Below are positions 7,036 through 16,457 of a stretch of DNA of 64,000 nt, piece by piece. Source of the stretch: Flavobacterium luteolum (lineage in GTDB: Bacteria > Bacteroidota > Bacteroidia > Flavobacteriales > Flavobacteriaceae); the NCBI RefSeq assembly GCF_027111275.1, contig NZ_CP114286.1, positions 1,674,001 to 1,738,000 on the forward strand. The letters run 5' to 3'. Position 1 is the first letter of the stretch. Each line of letters starts with the position of its first letter. Made by a program: the position numbers and the translations under genes. Under the pieces are notes generated by a model. It did not search any database, was not told the origin of the DNA, and saw only the letters and a list, made by a program, of their open reading frames with translations.

Positions 7036-7798
7036 AATTGATTTTTCCAACGTAACGCATTTCGCGTACAATTCGTTCTTTTCTTCTATTAATATAACTT
7101 GAAGAGCCTGTCGCTTTAAATTTTCTCGGATTTGGTAATATTGCCGCAATTCCCGCCGCTTGCATTGGAGTTAAACTTGAAGCATCTCGACGATACCAAT
7201 GTTCGGTTGCGGCATAAGCACCGTAAACTCCATCTCCCATTTCGATACTGTTTAAGTAAACTTCCATGATACGTTCTTTCCCCCAGATAATTTCAATTAA
7301 AACGGTAAAATACGCTTCAAGTCCTTTACGGAAATAGCTTTTTCCCTGCCACAAAAAGACATTTTTGGCTGTTTGCTGCGAGATTGTACTTCCGCCACGA
7401 ATTCTACGTCCGCGTTCGTTACTTTTATATGCTTTCTGAAGTGCTTTAAAATCGAAACCATTATGCGTCAGGAAAGTTCCGTCTTCGCTTGCAATAACGG
7501 CTTTTTGTAAATTCATTGAAATTTTATCAATCGGTTCCCAATCGTGATCAAAATAAACTTCTTTTCCTGCCATTTTATTTTCGATGGCGCGAATAAGCAT
7601 TAAAGGTGTAAATGGCACAGGAACATATTTAAAAAAGATAACCGACCCGATAGAAATTCCGAAAAACCACAAAGCGGCTTTAATAAAAAACCATTTTATT
7701 TTTTCTCCAAAAGAACGATTCGATTTTTTTGAAGACGAAGTCTTCGGTTTTGGTTTGTTTGTAGTTGATTTTGGTGCTGTTTTTTTGGTAGTTGCCAT
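7007..7798 (-). CDS. mtgA: Monofunctional biosynthetic peptidoglycan transglycosylase
   Basis: A 263-residue glycosyltransferase family 51 enzyme without a transpeptidase domain. After a long Lys/Ser/Thr-rich cytoplasmic head (residues 1-32) there is one TM helix (about 36-57). GT51 motifs follow in order: VIASEDGTF with catalytic Glu105, RRIRGGSTISQQTAKNVFLW, KERIMEVYLNSIEMGDGVYGA, and LTPMQAAGIAAILPNP. It polymerises lipid II into glycan strands at the membrane. Its start overlaps the upstream oxidoreductase stop (TAATG) and its end overlaps the LpxR-like gene. The extended basic N-terminus is longer than in E. coli MtgA. Confidence 0.93.
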   Translation of the reverse strand: MATTKKTAPKSTTNKPKPKTSSSKKSNRSFGEKIKWFFIKAALWFFGISIGSVIFFKYVPVPFTPLMLIRAIENKMAGKEVYFDHDWEPIDKISMNLQKAVIASEDGTFLTHNGFDFKALQKAYKSNERGRRIRGGSTISQQTAKNVFLWQGKSYFRKGLEAYFTVLIEIIWGKERIMEVYLNSIEMGDGVYGAYAATEHWYRRDASSLTPMQAAGIAAILPNPRKFKATGSSSYINRRKERIVREMRYVGKINYDGKEEKKK

Positions 7799-8910
7799 TA
7801 TATTAAATCTGCTAATTCTGTTCCTATTAAACTGCCTATCGCCACTCCCATTCCGCCTAAACGCACTCCACAGAACACATTTTCAGAAAGCTGAGTTACG
7901 ACAGGATTCTTACTATTTCCGATTCCCATAATGCCGCTCCATCGGTGCGCAATTTGAAAATCCTGATTTGGTAAAATTACATTTTTCAGTAAATCTTCCA
8001 ATCTATTTTGAATAATTTTCGTCTGCCCAAATTCGGTTGTTGTTTCTCCTTCAAAATCAAGATTTCTCCCTCCCCCTAATAAAATTCGATCGCCAATGTT
8101 TCTGAAATAATAGTAACCGCGGTCTAAATGAAACGTTCCTTTAATATCTAAATTGTGAATTGGTTCTGTAATTAAAACCTGAGCTCTAGCAGGTTTCACT
8201 GCCCCATTTGTCAAAGAACCCGCAAAGCCATTAGTCGCGAAAAGTAATTTTTGGGTTTTAAAACTAAAATCGCTTAAAACTACTTCAACATGATTTCCAG
8301 CATCTAGATATGACGTTACAGTTTGCTGATTTAAGATTAAAATATCTGCCAAAATTGCTTGTTTCAACAATTCCTGCATCATATTTCCAGTATCAATCTG
8401 TGCTTCAAACGGATTAAAAATTAAATAATCCTGAATATTTTGAAATCCAAATCGGTCTACTTCTTTAGAAAAAACATCGGCTTTGAAAAGCGGTTTCAAA
8501 ACTTCATTGATAAACGGCATTTTAGAAATACATTCATTAAATCCAAATTCATCTTCTTTTAAAAACAATTCATATCCGCCATGCGGTTTAAAATCAATTG
8601 CCGTATCCCCTAATCTTTTTCGAAGTAATTGCAATCCTTTCCAACGTTTTTCGATAAGTGACACAACATCTTCTTCTGAATGTGTTTTTAAGTCATCCAT
8701 AATTTCAGACAGACTCCCGAAACAGGCAAAACCAGCATTTTTTGTACTGGCTCCTTGCGGAAGCATTCCACGCTCGAGAACCAGAATTTTTGCATCAGGA
8801 AATCTTTCGCGTAAGCGTAATGCAGTATGCAGGCCAACAATTCCGCTGCCCACAATGGTATAATCTACATTCGTAAACCAGTTTTTAAGTTCCCAATAGC
8901 TTAGTTCCAT
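7798..8910 (-). CDS. FAD-dependent oxidoreductase, DAO (D-amino-acid/glycine oxidase-like) family
   Basis: A 370-residue cytoplasmic flavoprotein. The dinucleotide-binding fold is at residues about 17-47 (YTIVGSGIVGLHTALRLRERF), with a further acidic end to strand two (ILVLERG). The second FAD/substrate region appears as FATNGFAGSL, and the C-terminal closing motif reads RWSGIMGIG and GMGVAIGSLIGTELADL. This matches the DAO superfamily, which oxidises amino acids or amines, but the substrate cannot be told. It is the first gene of a three-gene minus-strand unit with mtgA and the LpxR-like gene (1-nt overlap with mtgA). Confidence 0.85.
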   Translation of the reverse strand: MELSYWELKNWFTNVDYTIVGSGIVGLHTALRLRERFPDAKILVLERGMLPQGASTKNAGFACFGSLSEIMDDLKTHSEEDVVSLIEKRWKGLQLLRKRLGDTAIDFKPHGGYELFLKEDEFGFNECISKMPFINEVLKPLFKADVFSKEVDRFGFQNIQDYLIFNPFEAQIDTGNMMQELLKQAILADILILNQQTVTSYLDAGNHVEVVLSDFSFKTQKLLFATNGFAGSLTNGAVKPARAQVLITEPIHNLDIKGTFHLDRGYYYFRNIGDRILLGGGRNLDFEGETTTEFGQTKIIQNRLEDLLKNVILPNQDFQIAHRWSGIMGIGNSKNPVVTQLSENVFCGVRLGGMGVAIGSLIGTELADLI

Positions 8911-9105
8911 CTTTTAGAGTTTTTATAAAAATAATGATTTTTTTGAACCATATAAGTAATTAAAGTTCATTTAAAATCTTTATCAAGTTGAGCGGAGTCG
9001 GAGCCTTTTTAACCTAAACTTTAACAAAATTTGGGATTTGGAATTTAACAACTTGGAATTTAAATGTTGTATTTTTAGCACCACAAAAAATAGAATAATT
9101 TGATT

Positions 9106-11007
9106 ATGAAAAAACTAGTATTAACAACCTTAATAATGATGAGTTTAAATGCTATCGGACAGAATGTTATGTCTCCGGAATTGTTATGGAAATTAGGAAG
9201 AGTGACACCTCTTGGCATTTCTAAAGATGCGAAAAATGTCGTTTTTAAAGTTTCAACGCCTTCTGTGGCCGATAACAAGTCGACTTCTAAAATCTACACG
9301 ATTCCTGTAACTGGAGGAACTGCAACCGAAATTAAAGATACAAAAGACATTTTGGCTGATAAAAACATTTCGCCTGACGGAAAATTTATCGTTTACAATG
9401 ACGAAGTAAAACTGGAAAGTGTTTTAGGTAAAGATTTTTACCCAAGCCTAACAAAATCTGATGCTCAAATTTATGATGGATTAGATTACCGTCATTGGGA
9501 CACTTGGAACGAAGGAAAATTTAATCACGTTTTTTATAAAGAAAACAAAGACGGAGCAAAAGGAATCGACATATTGAAAGGAGAAACTTTCGATTCTCCA
9601 CAAAAACCTTTTGGAGGTGACGAAGATTATATCTGGTCGCCAGACAGCAAAAGCATTTTTTACGTTTGCAAGAAAAAAGCAGGAACTGCTTATGCAATTT
9701 CTACCAACACAGATATTTATGAGTACAATTTAGAAACTCAAAAAACTACTAATAAAACCGAAGGTAATTTAGGTTACGATACAGCGCCACAATTTTCTCC
9801 GACAGGAAATTTAACTTGGCTACAAATGAAACGTGACGGTTACGAGTCGGACAAAAATGATATTATTGTTGAGTTTAAAGGAATGAAACAAAACTTAACG
9901 GCAAACTGGGACGGAACTGTAGATAATTTTATCTGGAGTAAAGACGGAAGGACTGTATTTTTTGTGGCTCCAATTGACGGAACAAAACAACTTTTCTCTG
10001 TTAATTTTCCTGGTTTAACTAAAATCGCCATCAATGTTCGTCAATTGACAAATGGAGATTTTGATGTAAATGATTTAATTGGTTTCTCTGGAGATGATAT
10101 TATTGTTACAAGAACAGACATGAATCATGCTGGTGAAATTTATTCTTTCAATTTGAAGAAAAATACTTGGAAACAATTATCAAATGTAAATACAGATACT
10201 TATAAAACTTTAGCTTTAAGTAAAACTGAAAAACGTTACGTTACAACAACTGACGGTAAAAAAATGTTGGTTTGGGTAATTCTTCCTCCAAATTTTGATG
10301 CTTCTAAAAAATATCCAACTTTATTATTCTGCCAAGGTGGACCTCAAAGTGCATTGACGCAATCATATTCTTTCCGTTGGAATTTCTCTTTGATGGCTGC
10401 AAAAGGTTATGTAGTTGTGGCTCCAAACCGTCGCGGAATGCCAGGACATGGAGTTGAGTGGAATGAGCAAATCAGTAAAGATTGGGGCGGACAAGTTATG
10501 GACGATTACCTTTCTGCAATTGATGATGTTGCAAAAGAAAGTTATGTTGACAAAAGCCGTTTAGGTTGCGTTGGTGCTAGTTACGGTGGATATTCTGTAT
10601 TTTATTTAGCTGGAATTCACAAAAACCGTTTCAAAACTTTTATCGCTCATGATGGAGTTTTCAATACCGTTTCTATGTTAGGAACTACTGAAGAGGTGTT
10701 CTTTAACAACTGGGATTTTGGCGGACCTTACTGGGAAAAAGATAATGCGGTAGCGCAAAAAGCATATACTACTTTCAACCCTGCAACTTTGGTTCAGAAC
10801 TGGAATAAGCCAATTTTGATTTTCCAAGGAGGAAAAGATTTCCGTGTGCCAATCGGACAAGGACAAGAAGCTTTCCAAGCAGCTCAATTAAGAGGAATCA
10901 AAAGTAGATTTGTGTATTTCCCAGACGAAAATCACTGGGTTTTAAAACCACAAAATGCTCAGGTTTGGCAAGGTGAATTTTTCAAATGGTTAGACGAAAC
11001 TTTGTAA
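9106..11007 (+). CDS. S9 family peptidase (prolyl oligopeptidase/acylaminoacyl-peptidase type), secreted
   Basis: Starting at ATG 9106, this 633-residue protein has a signal peptide (MKKLVLTTLIMMSLNAIGQ). A beta-propeller region spans about 30-370 with WD40-like repeats (WSPDSKSIFYV, FSPTGNLTW, WSKDGRTVFFV). The C-terminal alpha/beta-hydrolase domain has the nucleophile elbow GASYGGYS, an Asp in GGKDFRVPIGQGQE and the catalytic His in DENHWVLKP. These residues form the S9 triad. It probably trims oligopeptides in the periplasm. An upstream in-frame TTG (9100) is not needed. A terminator follows the stop, so it is likely monocistronic. Confidence 0.9.
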   Translation: MKKLVLTTLIMMSLNAIGQNVMSPELLWKLGRVTPLGISKDAKNVVFKVSTPSVADNKSTSKIYTIPVTGGTATEIKDTKDILADKNISPDGKFIVYNDEVKLESVLGKDFYPSLTKSDAQIYDGLDYRHWDTWNEGKFNHVFYKENKDGAKGIDILKGETFDSPQKPFGGDEDYIWSPDSKSIFYVCKKKAGTAYAISTNTDIYEYNLETQKTTNKTEGNLGYDTAPQFSPTGNLTWLQMKRDGYESDKNDIIVEFKGMKQNLTANWDGTVDNFIWSKDGRTVFFVAPIDGTKQLFSVNFPGLTKIAINVRQLTNGDFDVNDLIGFSGDDIIVTRTDMNHAGEIYSFNLKKNTWKQLSNVNTDTYKTLALSKTEKRYVTTTDGKKMLVWVILPPNFDASKKYPTLLFCQGGPQSALTQSYSFRWNFSLMAAKGYVVVAPNRRGMPGHGVEWNEQISKDWGGQVMDDYLSAIDDVAKESYVDKSRLGCVGASYGGYSVFYLAGIHKNRFKTFIAHDGVFNTVSMLGTTEEVFFNNWDFGGPYWEKDNAVAQKAYTTFNPATLVQNWNKPILIFQGGKDFRVPIGQGQEAFQAAQLRGIKSRFVYFPDENHWVLKPQNAQVWQGEFFKWLDETL

Positions 11008-11026
11008 CCTATAAAAACAATATTTT

Positions 11027-11060
11027 ACAGCCGTAGATTTATATAATCTACGGCTGTTTT
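11027..11060 (+). terminator. Terminator of the S9 peptidase gene
   Basis: A perfect 13-bp stem (ACAGCCGTAGATT and complement), 5-nt loop and a T run, about 20 bp after the stop codon. Confidence 0.85.
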
Positions 11061-11181
11061 TGTTTCCACACCTTACAATTATGTAACATATTGAGTAGAT
11101 TTACTTTTCTTAAAACAGATTTTTTTAGATAAATTGCAATGTTTTAATAATTCCGAATTTCCCAAATCTTTCAGCAAACAT

Positions 11182-13623
11182 ATGGAGACCAAAAAAAGTT
11201 ACACCGCAATCAAAGTTTTATTCAGCTATGTTGCATTATTGGCTTTGGTTGTAACGGTGGGATGGTTTCTCTATTCTGAAAATGTTGTTTACAACAAACT
11301 GGAAGATAAGATTGCTTTAGAAAAAACCAAAATTCTTAGAGTTAGTAAATTATATTCGAATGTATATAAAACTGAAAGTTTAGCCAGACAGACGATTCAG
11401 AATAATTCGGAAAAAGATTTCAAGAACTATTTAATCGAAACCGATTCACTTCGCAAACGTATCGATACTTTAAAACAAATTGTTACCACAGAGTATCAAA
11501 AAACACTTTTGGATAGTGTTACTTATTTCTTGGCCGAAAAGACCGAAAACATTAAGCAATTAAGAGAAATAAAGAACAAAGCAGACGACGAAACTTCTGT
11601 AAATAGTGCGATTGATGAAATCACAAAAATGGAGTTTAACCTTAGAAAATTGGAACTTCAGGATTTTACCAAGAACCCAAATCAATTAGGAAGTTATCAG
11701 CGAAGTGTTTTACAGCGTTATGTCGATTATTTAAATTCGAACATTCCAGATGACAGCACCAATACGCTGAGCAAAAAAGCTTCAGATTCTATTTTAGCCA
11801 ATTCTAAAAAGCTTTTGAGTTCTGTAAAACTAAAAGCCGAAAAGAAAAAAGAATCTTTGAATTTTGAAGAAAACAAATTGCTTCAAAATGAAATCGCAAT
11901 TTCGGATCAGCTTAGAAAAATACTTCGCATTATTGAGCGAGAGATCATTATCAATTCGATAAAAAACAATTCATTAAAAGAAAAATCATTAAAAAGAGTC
12001 AACGAAATTGTAACGGCTTCGGCTGTTATTGGTTTATTATTGACTGTGTTTTTCTCTATTCTAATTGTCAGCGATTATTCAAAATCTCAATTGTATAAGA
12101 AACAGCTGGAAATCGCGAACTTCAAAACCAAAAATCTGCTCAAAAGCCGCGAACAATTAATTTCAACCGTAAGTCACGATTTAAAAACGCCTTTGAGCAC
12201 TATTGTTGGTTATTCTGAACTTTTAGGCAATTCAGATGTCAATACCAAACAATCTTATTTCGTTAAAAACATTAAAAATTCGTCTGAATATATTACGCAG
12301 CTCGTTCAGGATTTATTAGATTTTTCGCAGATCGAAGCTGGAAAAATTTCTATAGAAAAAGTTCCATTTTCACTGCCTGAAATTATTGAAGATGTTGCCC
12401 GAAATATTCAAACCGTTTACAAACAAAAGGACATTGATCTTATTATAAATGTAGACGATCAGTTTCAGAAACGAATTGTTGGAGATCCTTTTCGCTTAAA
12501 GCAAATCTTAACTAACATTATTGGAAACGCTTATAAATTTACCGAAGAAGGTCATATTCGAATTGCCGCTTACGCGAATGACGATCAATTTTTTACAATT
12601 TCGATTCAAGATACTGGAATTGGGATTGAAAAAGCCAATCAGAAATTGGTTTTTGAAGAATTCGCACAGGCAAATGAAGGCATTGAGAAGAAATATGGCG
12701 GAACCGGCTTGGGATTATCAATCTGTCAAAAGATTATTTCTATTTTGGGTGGAAGTTTAAGTTTGGAAAGTATTTTTGGAAAAGGAAGCACCTTTATTAT
12801 TCAGCTGCCGTTATTATTTGATAGCAGCCAAGAGAATATTGCTTTAAATGAAATCAGAAATAAACCGTCAAAAAATACCAAAAAACAAACTTTTATTGTT
12901 GTTGATGACGACATCAATCTGTTGAATTTAACGAGCGGAGTTTTAAAACAAGAACAGCATCAGGTATTTTCGTTTACTAATCCAGCAAAAGCTTTAGAAA
13001 CGATTCAGAGAACGCCAATTGATTTTATTATTACTGATATTCAGATGCCGGAAATTGACGGGTTTCAATTTTTAGAGAAACTCCGTGAACTTCCAGAAAC
13101 TGTCTTTAAAAATCAGCCTGTAATTGCACTTACTGGAAGAACAGATTTGGATCTTTCTGTATATAAAAATGCTGGTTTTACTACGGTTATAAAGAAACCT
13201 TATTCTCCTAAAATTTTACTGGAAACCATTCAGCATATTTTAGATCATGAAGAAGTTCCTGTGGCTGAAAATTCGGAAAACACAAATAAAAACACTTCTC
13301 AAATCTATTCTTTAGAAACATTGAAAGACTTTTTGGGACAAGATGAGTCGGCCTTAAAAGAAGTTTTAAAATCTTTTATAGATACTACTATAGAAAATAT
13401 CGAGCTTTTAAAAACTGCGGTTCAAGAGCAAAATCATGATGAAATAAAATCTATTGCGCACCGAATTGCACCAATGTTCAAACAAATTCAGTCGAACGAA
13501 ATTGGTGAACTTTTAAAGGATCTGGAAAAAGAAGATTTAAACACAATTGATCTAAAAGCTACATTTTCAGATTTAGAAGGAAAAATAAAAATTCTTTTTA
13601 CGGAATTGAAGCAAGAGATTTAA
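11182..13623 (+). CDS. Hybrid sensor histidine kinase with receiver and Hpt domains
   Basis: From ATG 11182 the protein is 813 residues; an upstream TTG at 11134 would add a poor N-terminus. Order of domains: TM1 (about 12-32), a helical, probably periplasmic sensor region (about 33-275), TM2 (about 276-297), HisKA with phospho-His332 (STVSHDLKTPLS), HATPase_c with N box (QILTNIIGNAYKF), G1 (DTGIGIE) and G2 (GTGLGLSI), a receiver with phospho-Asp619 (TDIQMPEIDG), and a C-terminal Hpt with His760 (SIAHRIAPMF). All phosphorelay residues are present, so phosphate can pass His-Asp-His to an external regulator. The NtrC-type regulator gene converging 27 bp away is the natural candidate. The signal is unknown. 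Confidence 0.9.
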   Translation: METKKSYTAIKVLFSYVALLALVVTVGWFLYSENVVYNKLEDKIALEKTKILRVSKLYSNVYKTESLARQTIQNNSEKDFKNYLIETDSLRKRIDTLKQIVTTEYQKTLLDSVTYFLAEKTENIKQLREIKNKADDETSVNSAIDEITKMEFNLRKLELQDFTKNPNQLGSYQRSVLQRYVDYLNSNIPDDSTNTLSKKASDSILANSKKLLSSVKLKAEKKKESLNFEENKLLQNEIAISDQLRKILRIIEREIIINSIKNNSLKEKSLKRVNEIVTASAVIGLLLTVFFSILIVSDYSKSQLYKKQLEIANFKTKNLLKSREQLISTVSHDLKTPLSTIVGYSELLGNSDVNTKQSYFVKNIKNSSEYITQLVQDLLDFSQIEAGKISIEKVPFSLPEIIEDVARNIQTVYKQKDIDLIINVDDQFQKRIVGDPFRLKQILTNIIGNAYKFTEEGHIRIAAYANDDQFFTISIQDTGIGIEKANQKLVFEEFAQANEGIEKKYGGTGLGLSICQKIISILGGSLSLESIFGKGSTFIIQLPLLFDSSQENIALNEIRNKPSKNTKKQTFIVVDDDINLLNLTSGVLKQEQHQVFSFTNPAKALETIQRTPIDFIITDIQMPEIDGFQFLEKLRELPETVFKNQPVIALTGRTDLDLSVYKNAGFTTVIKKPYSPKILLETIQHILDHEEVPVAENSENTNKNTSQIYSLETLKDFLGQDESALKEVLKSFIDTTIENIELLKTAVQEQNHDEIKSIAHRIAPMFKQIQSNEIGELLKDLEKEDLNTIDLKATFSDLEGKIKILFTELKQEI

Positions 13624-13650
13624 AATGCTACTTTTTAGAAAAGTACTTTT

Positions 13651-15009
13651 TTATTCAATATTATACTGCTTCAATTTATTGTAAAGTGTTTTTCTGGTAA
13701 TTTTAAGAAGTTTTGCCGCTTCAGATTTATTATTCTGTGTTTTTGATAACGCATGAATAATGGTTTCTTTTTCATTTTCAGACAATGAAAAAACTTCGTT
13801 TGAAGCAGGCTGTTTTTGAATTTGGAAAAATTCTGCCGGCAGCACATCACTTTCTATAAAATCACCACGAGTTAAAAGAGTAGCACGTTTTACGCAATTT
13901 TGCAATTCACGCAAATTCCCTGGCCAGCTGTAATTTTGAAAAATAGAAACTACTTCTGGAGAAAATCCTATAACATCTTTATCTAATTGCTGATTCGCTT
14001 TTTCTAGGAAATAATCGGCAAAAACCATTAAATCTTCACCGCGATCTTTTAAAGAAGGAGACTGAATCGAAAACTCATTGATTCTATGGTATAAATCTTC
14101 TCTAAAATCGCCGTTTTTTACTGCCTCGCGTAAATCTTCATTCGTTGCCGTAATAATACGTATATCGACGTTTATTTCTTTATTGCTTCCAACAGGTTTG
14201 ATTTTTCTTTCTTGAAGCGCTCTCAATAATTGAATTTGGTTTTCGTACGAAAGATTTCCAATTTCGTCCAAAAATAAAGTTCCGCCATTAGCCGCTTCAA
14301 AATATCCTTTTTTATCGTTTATTGCTCCAGTAAAAGATCCTTTTAAGTGACCAAAAAATTCACTCGCCGCCAATTCTTTCGGAATTGCCCCGCAATCTAC
14401 TGCAATAAAATTGTTGTCTTTTCTTCTACTCTGCTGATGAATGCTTTTGGCTATAATTTCTTTTCCTGTACCACTTTCACCAATAATTAAAACAGACATA
14501 TCGGTTGGACTTACCAATTGAATATGATCTAAAAGTTTTTTTGAAGCAACAGAAATTCCTTTTACAAATTCGTTCTCAGCTGTTGTGGTCTTTTTAACCG
14601 TTTTTTTCTTTTTTTCTGGAGTTTCCGATTGTTCTTCGACTTCGGCTTTTGGAGCTTGCAGCGCATTGGTGATAACCAAAAGAACCTCGTCTGGATTGAA
14701 GGGTTTAGAGATATAATCTGCCGCTCCATTTTTAATGGCTTTAACAGCAGTATTTACATCAGAGTATCCAGTCATTAAAATAACCGGAATATGCGGGTGA
14801 GAATTTTTAAATTCAGACATAAGTCCGATACCATCAGAATCAGGTAGGCGAAGATCTGTCAAAATCAAATCAAAAGATTCGTTTTTAACTGCTTCACGTG
14901 CTTCTGCTGCAGAGAAAGCTATCGTTACATCGTACGCTTTTTTGATCAGAAATTTTTCTAATAATTTACAAAACGCAATATCATCTTCTATTACTAATAT
15001 CTTCGGCAT
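13651..15009 (-). CDS. Sigma-54-dependent response regulator, NtrC/AtoC type
   Basis: A 452-residue regulator with an N-terminal receiver (acid pocket Asp9-Asp10, phospho-Asp52 in LILTDLRLPD, conserved Lys in KPF). A basic linker (about 125-147) leads to an AAA+ domain (Walker A GESGTGKE, GSFTGA as the sigma-54 contact loop, Walker B GGTLFLDEIG) and ends in a Fis-type HTH (SEAAKLLKITRKTLYNKLKQ). The GAFTGA loop has Ser in place of the first Ala, a tolerated variation. It should activate sigma-54 promoters when phosphorylated. It converges with the hybrid kinase gene and lies just downstream of the five-gene PepSY-like array, with a terminator between. Pairing with the kinase is inferred from position. 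Confidence 0.93.
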   Translation of the reverse strand: MPKILVIEDDIAFCKLLEKFLIKKAYDVTIAFSAAEAREAVKNESFDLILTDLRLPDSDGIGLMSEFKNSHPHIPVILMTGYSDVNTAVKAIKNGAADYISKPFNPDEVLLVITNALQAPKAEVEEQSETPEKKKKTVKKTTTAENEFVKGISVASKKLLDHIQLVSPTDMSVLIIGESGTGKEIIAKSIHQQSRRKDNNFIAVDCGAIPKELAASEFFGHLKGSFTGAINDKKGYFEAANGGTLFLDEIGNLSYENQIQLLRALQERKIKPVGSNKEINVDIRIITATNEDLREAVKNGDFREDLYHRINEFSIQSPSLKDRGEDLMVFADYFLEKANQQLDKDVIGFSPEVVSIFQNYSWPGNLRELQNCVKRATLLTRGDFIESDVLPAEFFQIQKQPASNEVFSLSENEKETIIHALSKTQNNKSEAAKLLKITRKTLYNKLKQYNIE

Positions 15010-15084
15010 CTGCTCTTAGGGACTTTTTGCTAAAATAATATTATTAAACTTGTTATTTCATAAAATTATGTAAAATATGTAAAA

Positions 15085-15115
15085 AAAAAGAGATTGCACG
15101 ACGCAATCTCTTTTT
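15085..15115 (-). terminator. Intergenic hairpin terminator in the 15010-15145 gap
   Basis: A perfect 13-bp stem (AAAAAGAGATTGC and complement) with loop ACGAC and T runs in both directions. It closes the PepSY-like array transcript on the minus strand and insulates the response regulator gene. Confidence 0.85.
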
Positions 15116-15145
15116 CACCAAAAACATAAATCTAAATTCACCTAA

Positions 15146-15442
15146 TTATATTTTCAACCAGTTACCATTGACATCTGAGTATACAGTAGCCTTTTGGTCT
15201 CCAACTGATATTTCGAGTTTATACTCTTTTTTTTCATTTACAAATGCTTTATCCAGTTTTGCTCCCGGATAAGCAGTCTGCAAGGCTGTTTTCACAGCTG
15301 CAGGTACAGCATCTGCAGTAACTTCTGTGTATTCTGATTGAATAGCCACAGTTGCATTAGTATTTTGAGAAACAGGCAATACATTTGCATGAATTGACAT
15401 GGTTCCTAAAGCAACTACTGCCGATAAGATTAACTTTTTCAT
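15146..15442 (-). CDS. PepSY-like secreted protein, array member 1 (most downstream)
   Basis: A 98-residue protein with a signal peptide (MKKLILSAVVALGTMSIHA) and one PepSY-like/DUF2874-type unit: VPAAVKTALQTAYPGAKLDKA, then NEKKEYKLEISVGDQKATVY and a closing D-NGNWLKI. The family adopts small alpha/beta folds in the periplasm; some members inhibit enzymes or bind metals or peptides, none shown here. It is the last of five tandem paralogs on the minus strand, 15 bp after the next. Confidence 0.8.
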   Translation of the reverse strand: MKKLILSAVVALGTMSIHANVLPVSQNTNATVAIQSEYTEVTADAVPAAVKTALQTAYPGAKLDKAFVNEKKEYKLEISVGDQKATVYSDVNGNWLKI

Positions 15443-15457
15443 AATGCTGATTTTTAA

Positions 15458-15751
15458 TTATTTCTTGATGATGTTACCAGAAGCATCTGTAAAAATGGTA
15501 TACTTCTTTTCTCCACTTGAAATTTCAAGTTTATACTCGTTTTTGTCGTTTTTATAAGCTTTTTCTAGCTTAGTATTTGGAAACGATTTTTCAACTGTAG
15601 ACTTCACAGCTGCCGGAATTTGGTCTGCTGCTACTTCAGTAAATGCATCTTGAAAAATTGCTGATTGAGTAATTGAGATTGCTGGAAGAACTGCAGCATT
15701 TACTGAAAGGCTTCCTAAAACAATCGCTGCTGATAAAACTAACTTTTTCAT
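15458..15751 (-). CDS. PepSY-like secreted protein, array member 2
   Basis: A 97-residue paralog with signal peptide (MKKLVLSAAIVLGSLSVNA) and the same PepSY-like core: IPAAVKSTVEKSFPNTKLEKA, then NDKNEYKLEISSGEKKYTIF and DASGNIIKK. Closest in its signal peptide and ending to members 1 and 3. The distance to member 3 is 17 bp. Charge pattern in the mature part (many Lys and Glu) is kept across the array, but the N-terminal 20 mature residues differ, which suggests distinct partners or relaxed selection there. Confidence 0.8.
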   Translation of the reverse strand: MKKLVLSAAIVLGSLSVNAAVLPAISITQSAIFQDAFTEVAADQIPAAVKSTVEKSFPNTKLEKAYKNDKNEYKLEISSGEKKYTIFTDASGNIIKK

Positions 15752-15768
15752 AATATTGTGGTTTTAAA

Positions 15769-16059
15769 TTATTTTTTAAGAATGTTACCAGAAGCATCTG
15801 TATAAACGATCGATTTTTCGCCTCGAACGGTTATCTCAATTTTGTACTCCTTTTTATCATTTACCCATGCTTTTTCAAGCACTACACCAGGATAAGCTTC
15901 ATCTAAGCCTTTCTTCACAGCTGCGGGAACTCCGTCTACTTCTTTATATCCATCCTGATCATTAACTGTCTGTACCATTGGGTTAGTTACAGCAGTGGTT
16001 TCTGCATGCATCGACAAACTGCCTAAGACAATTGCTGCCGATAAGATTAACTTTTTCAT
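15769..16059 (-). CDS. PepSY-like secreted protein, array member 3
   Basis: A 96-residue paralog with signal peptide (MKKLILSAAIVLGSLSMHA). The core reads VPAAVKKGLDEAYPGVVLEKAW, NDKKEYKIEITVRGEKSIVY, DASGNILKK. It lacks two residues present in the other copies just before the VPAAVK helix (DGVP in place of xxxxxP). No catalytic or metal-binding residues stand out; cysteines are absent in the mature part, as in all five members. Confidence 0.8.
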   Translation of the reverse strand: MKKLILSAAIVLGSLSMHAETTAVTNPMVQTVNDQDGYKEVDGVPAAVKKGLDEAYPGVVLEKAWVNDKKEYKIEITVRGEKSIVYTDASGNILKK

Positions 16060-16085
16060 AGTTATAGTTTAAGGGTTAGACTTAA

Positions 16086-16382
16086 TTATTTTTTAATCCA
16101 AGTTCCGTCTGCGTTAGCAAAAAGATTACCTGTTTTATCTCCAACAGTTACTTCAAGCTTGTATTCAGATTTTGTGTTTTTAAATGCTTTAGAAAGCACA
16201 GCATCTGGATATGCTTTTTTCAAAGCGTCTGTGACAGCTGTTGGAAGTTCTTCCAATTTAATTTCTGTATAATCATCTTGGATAGAGATTGTTTTTACGA
16301 TTGTATTTGAAATTGGAGAAGTTGAAGCAAATGATGTTAAACCTCCCAAAACGATTGCGGCTGATAAAAATAAATTTTTCAT
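16086..16382 (-). CDS. PepSY-like secreted protein, array member 4
   Basis: A 98-residue paralog nearly identical in layout to member 5: signal peptide MKNLFLSAAIVLGGLTSFA, core LPTAVTDALKKAYPDAVLSKA, ending GNLFANADGTWIKK. Members 4 and 5 share most residues and are clearly the youngest duplication. The gap to member 5 is 75 bp, wider than the other gaps, so a promoter could lie there. Confidence 0.8.
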   Translation of the reverse strand: MKNLFLSAAIVLGGLTSFASTSPISNTIVKTISIQDDYTEIKLEELPTAVTDALKKAYPDAVLSKAFKNTKSEYKLEVTVGDKTGNLFANADGTWIKK

Positions 16383-16457
16383 GATAGTTCTTTTTTAATA
16401 TAGTTAATTTGATCTTCGTATTCTTGATCCGGATTTTCACAAAATCTAAGATTTAGA

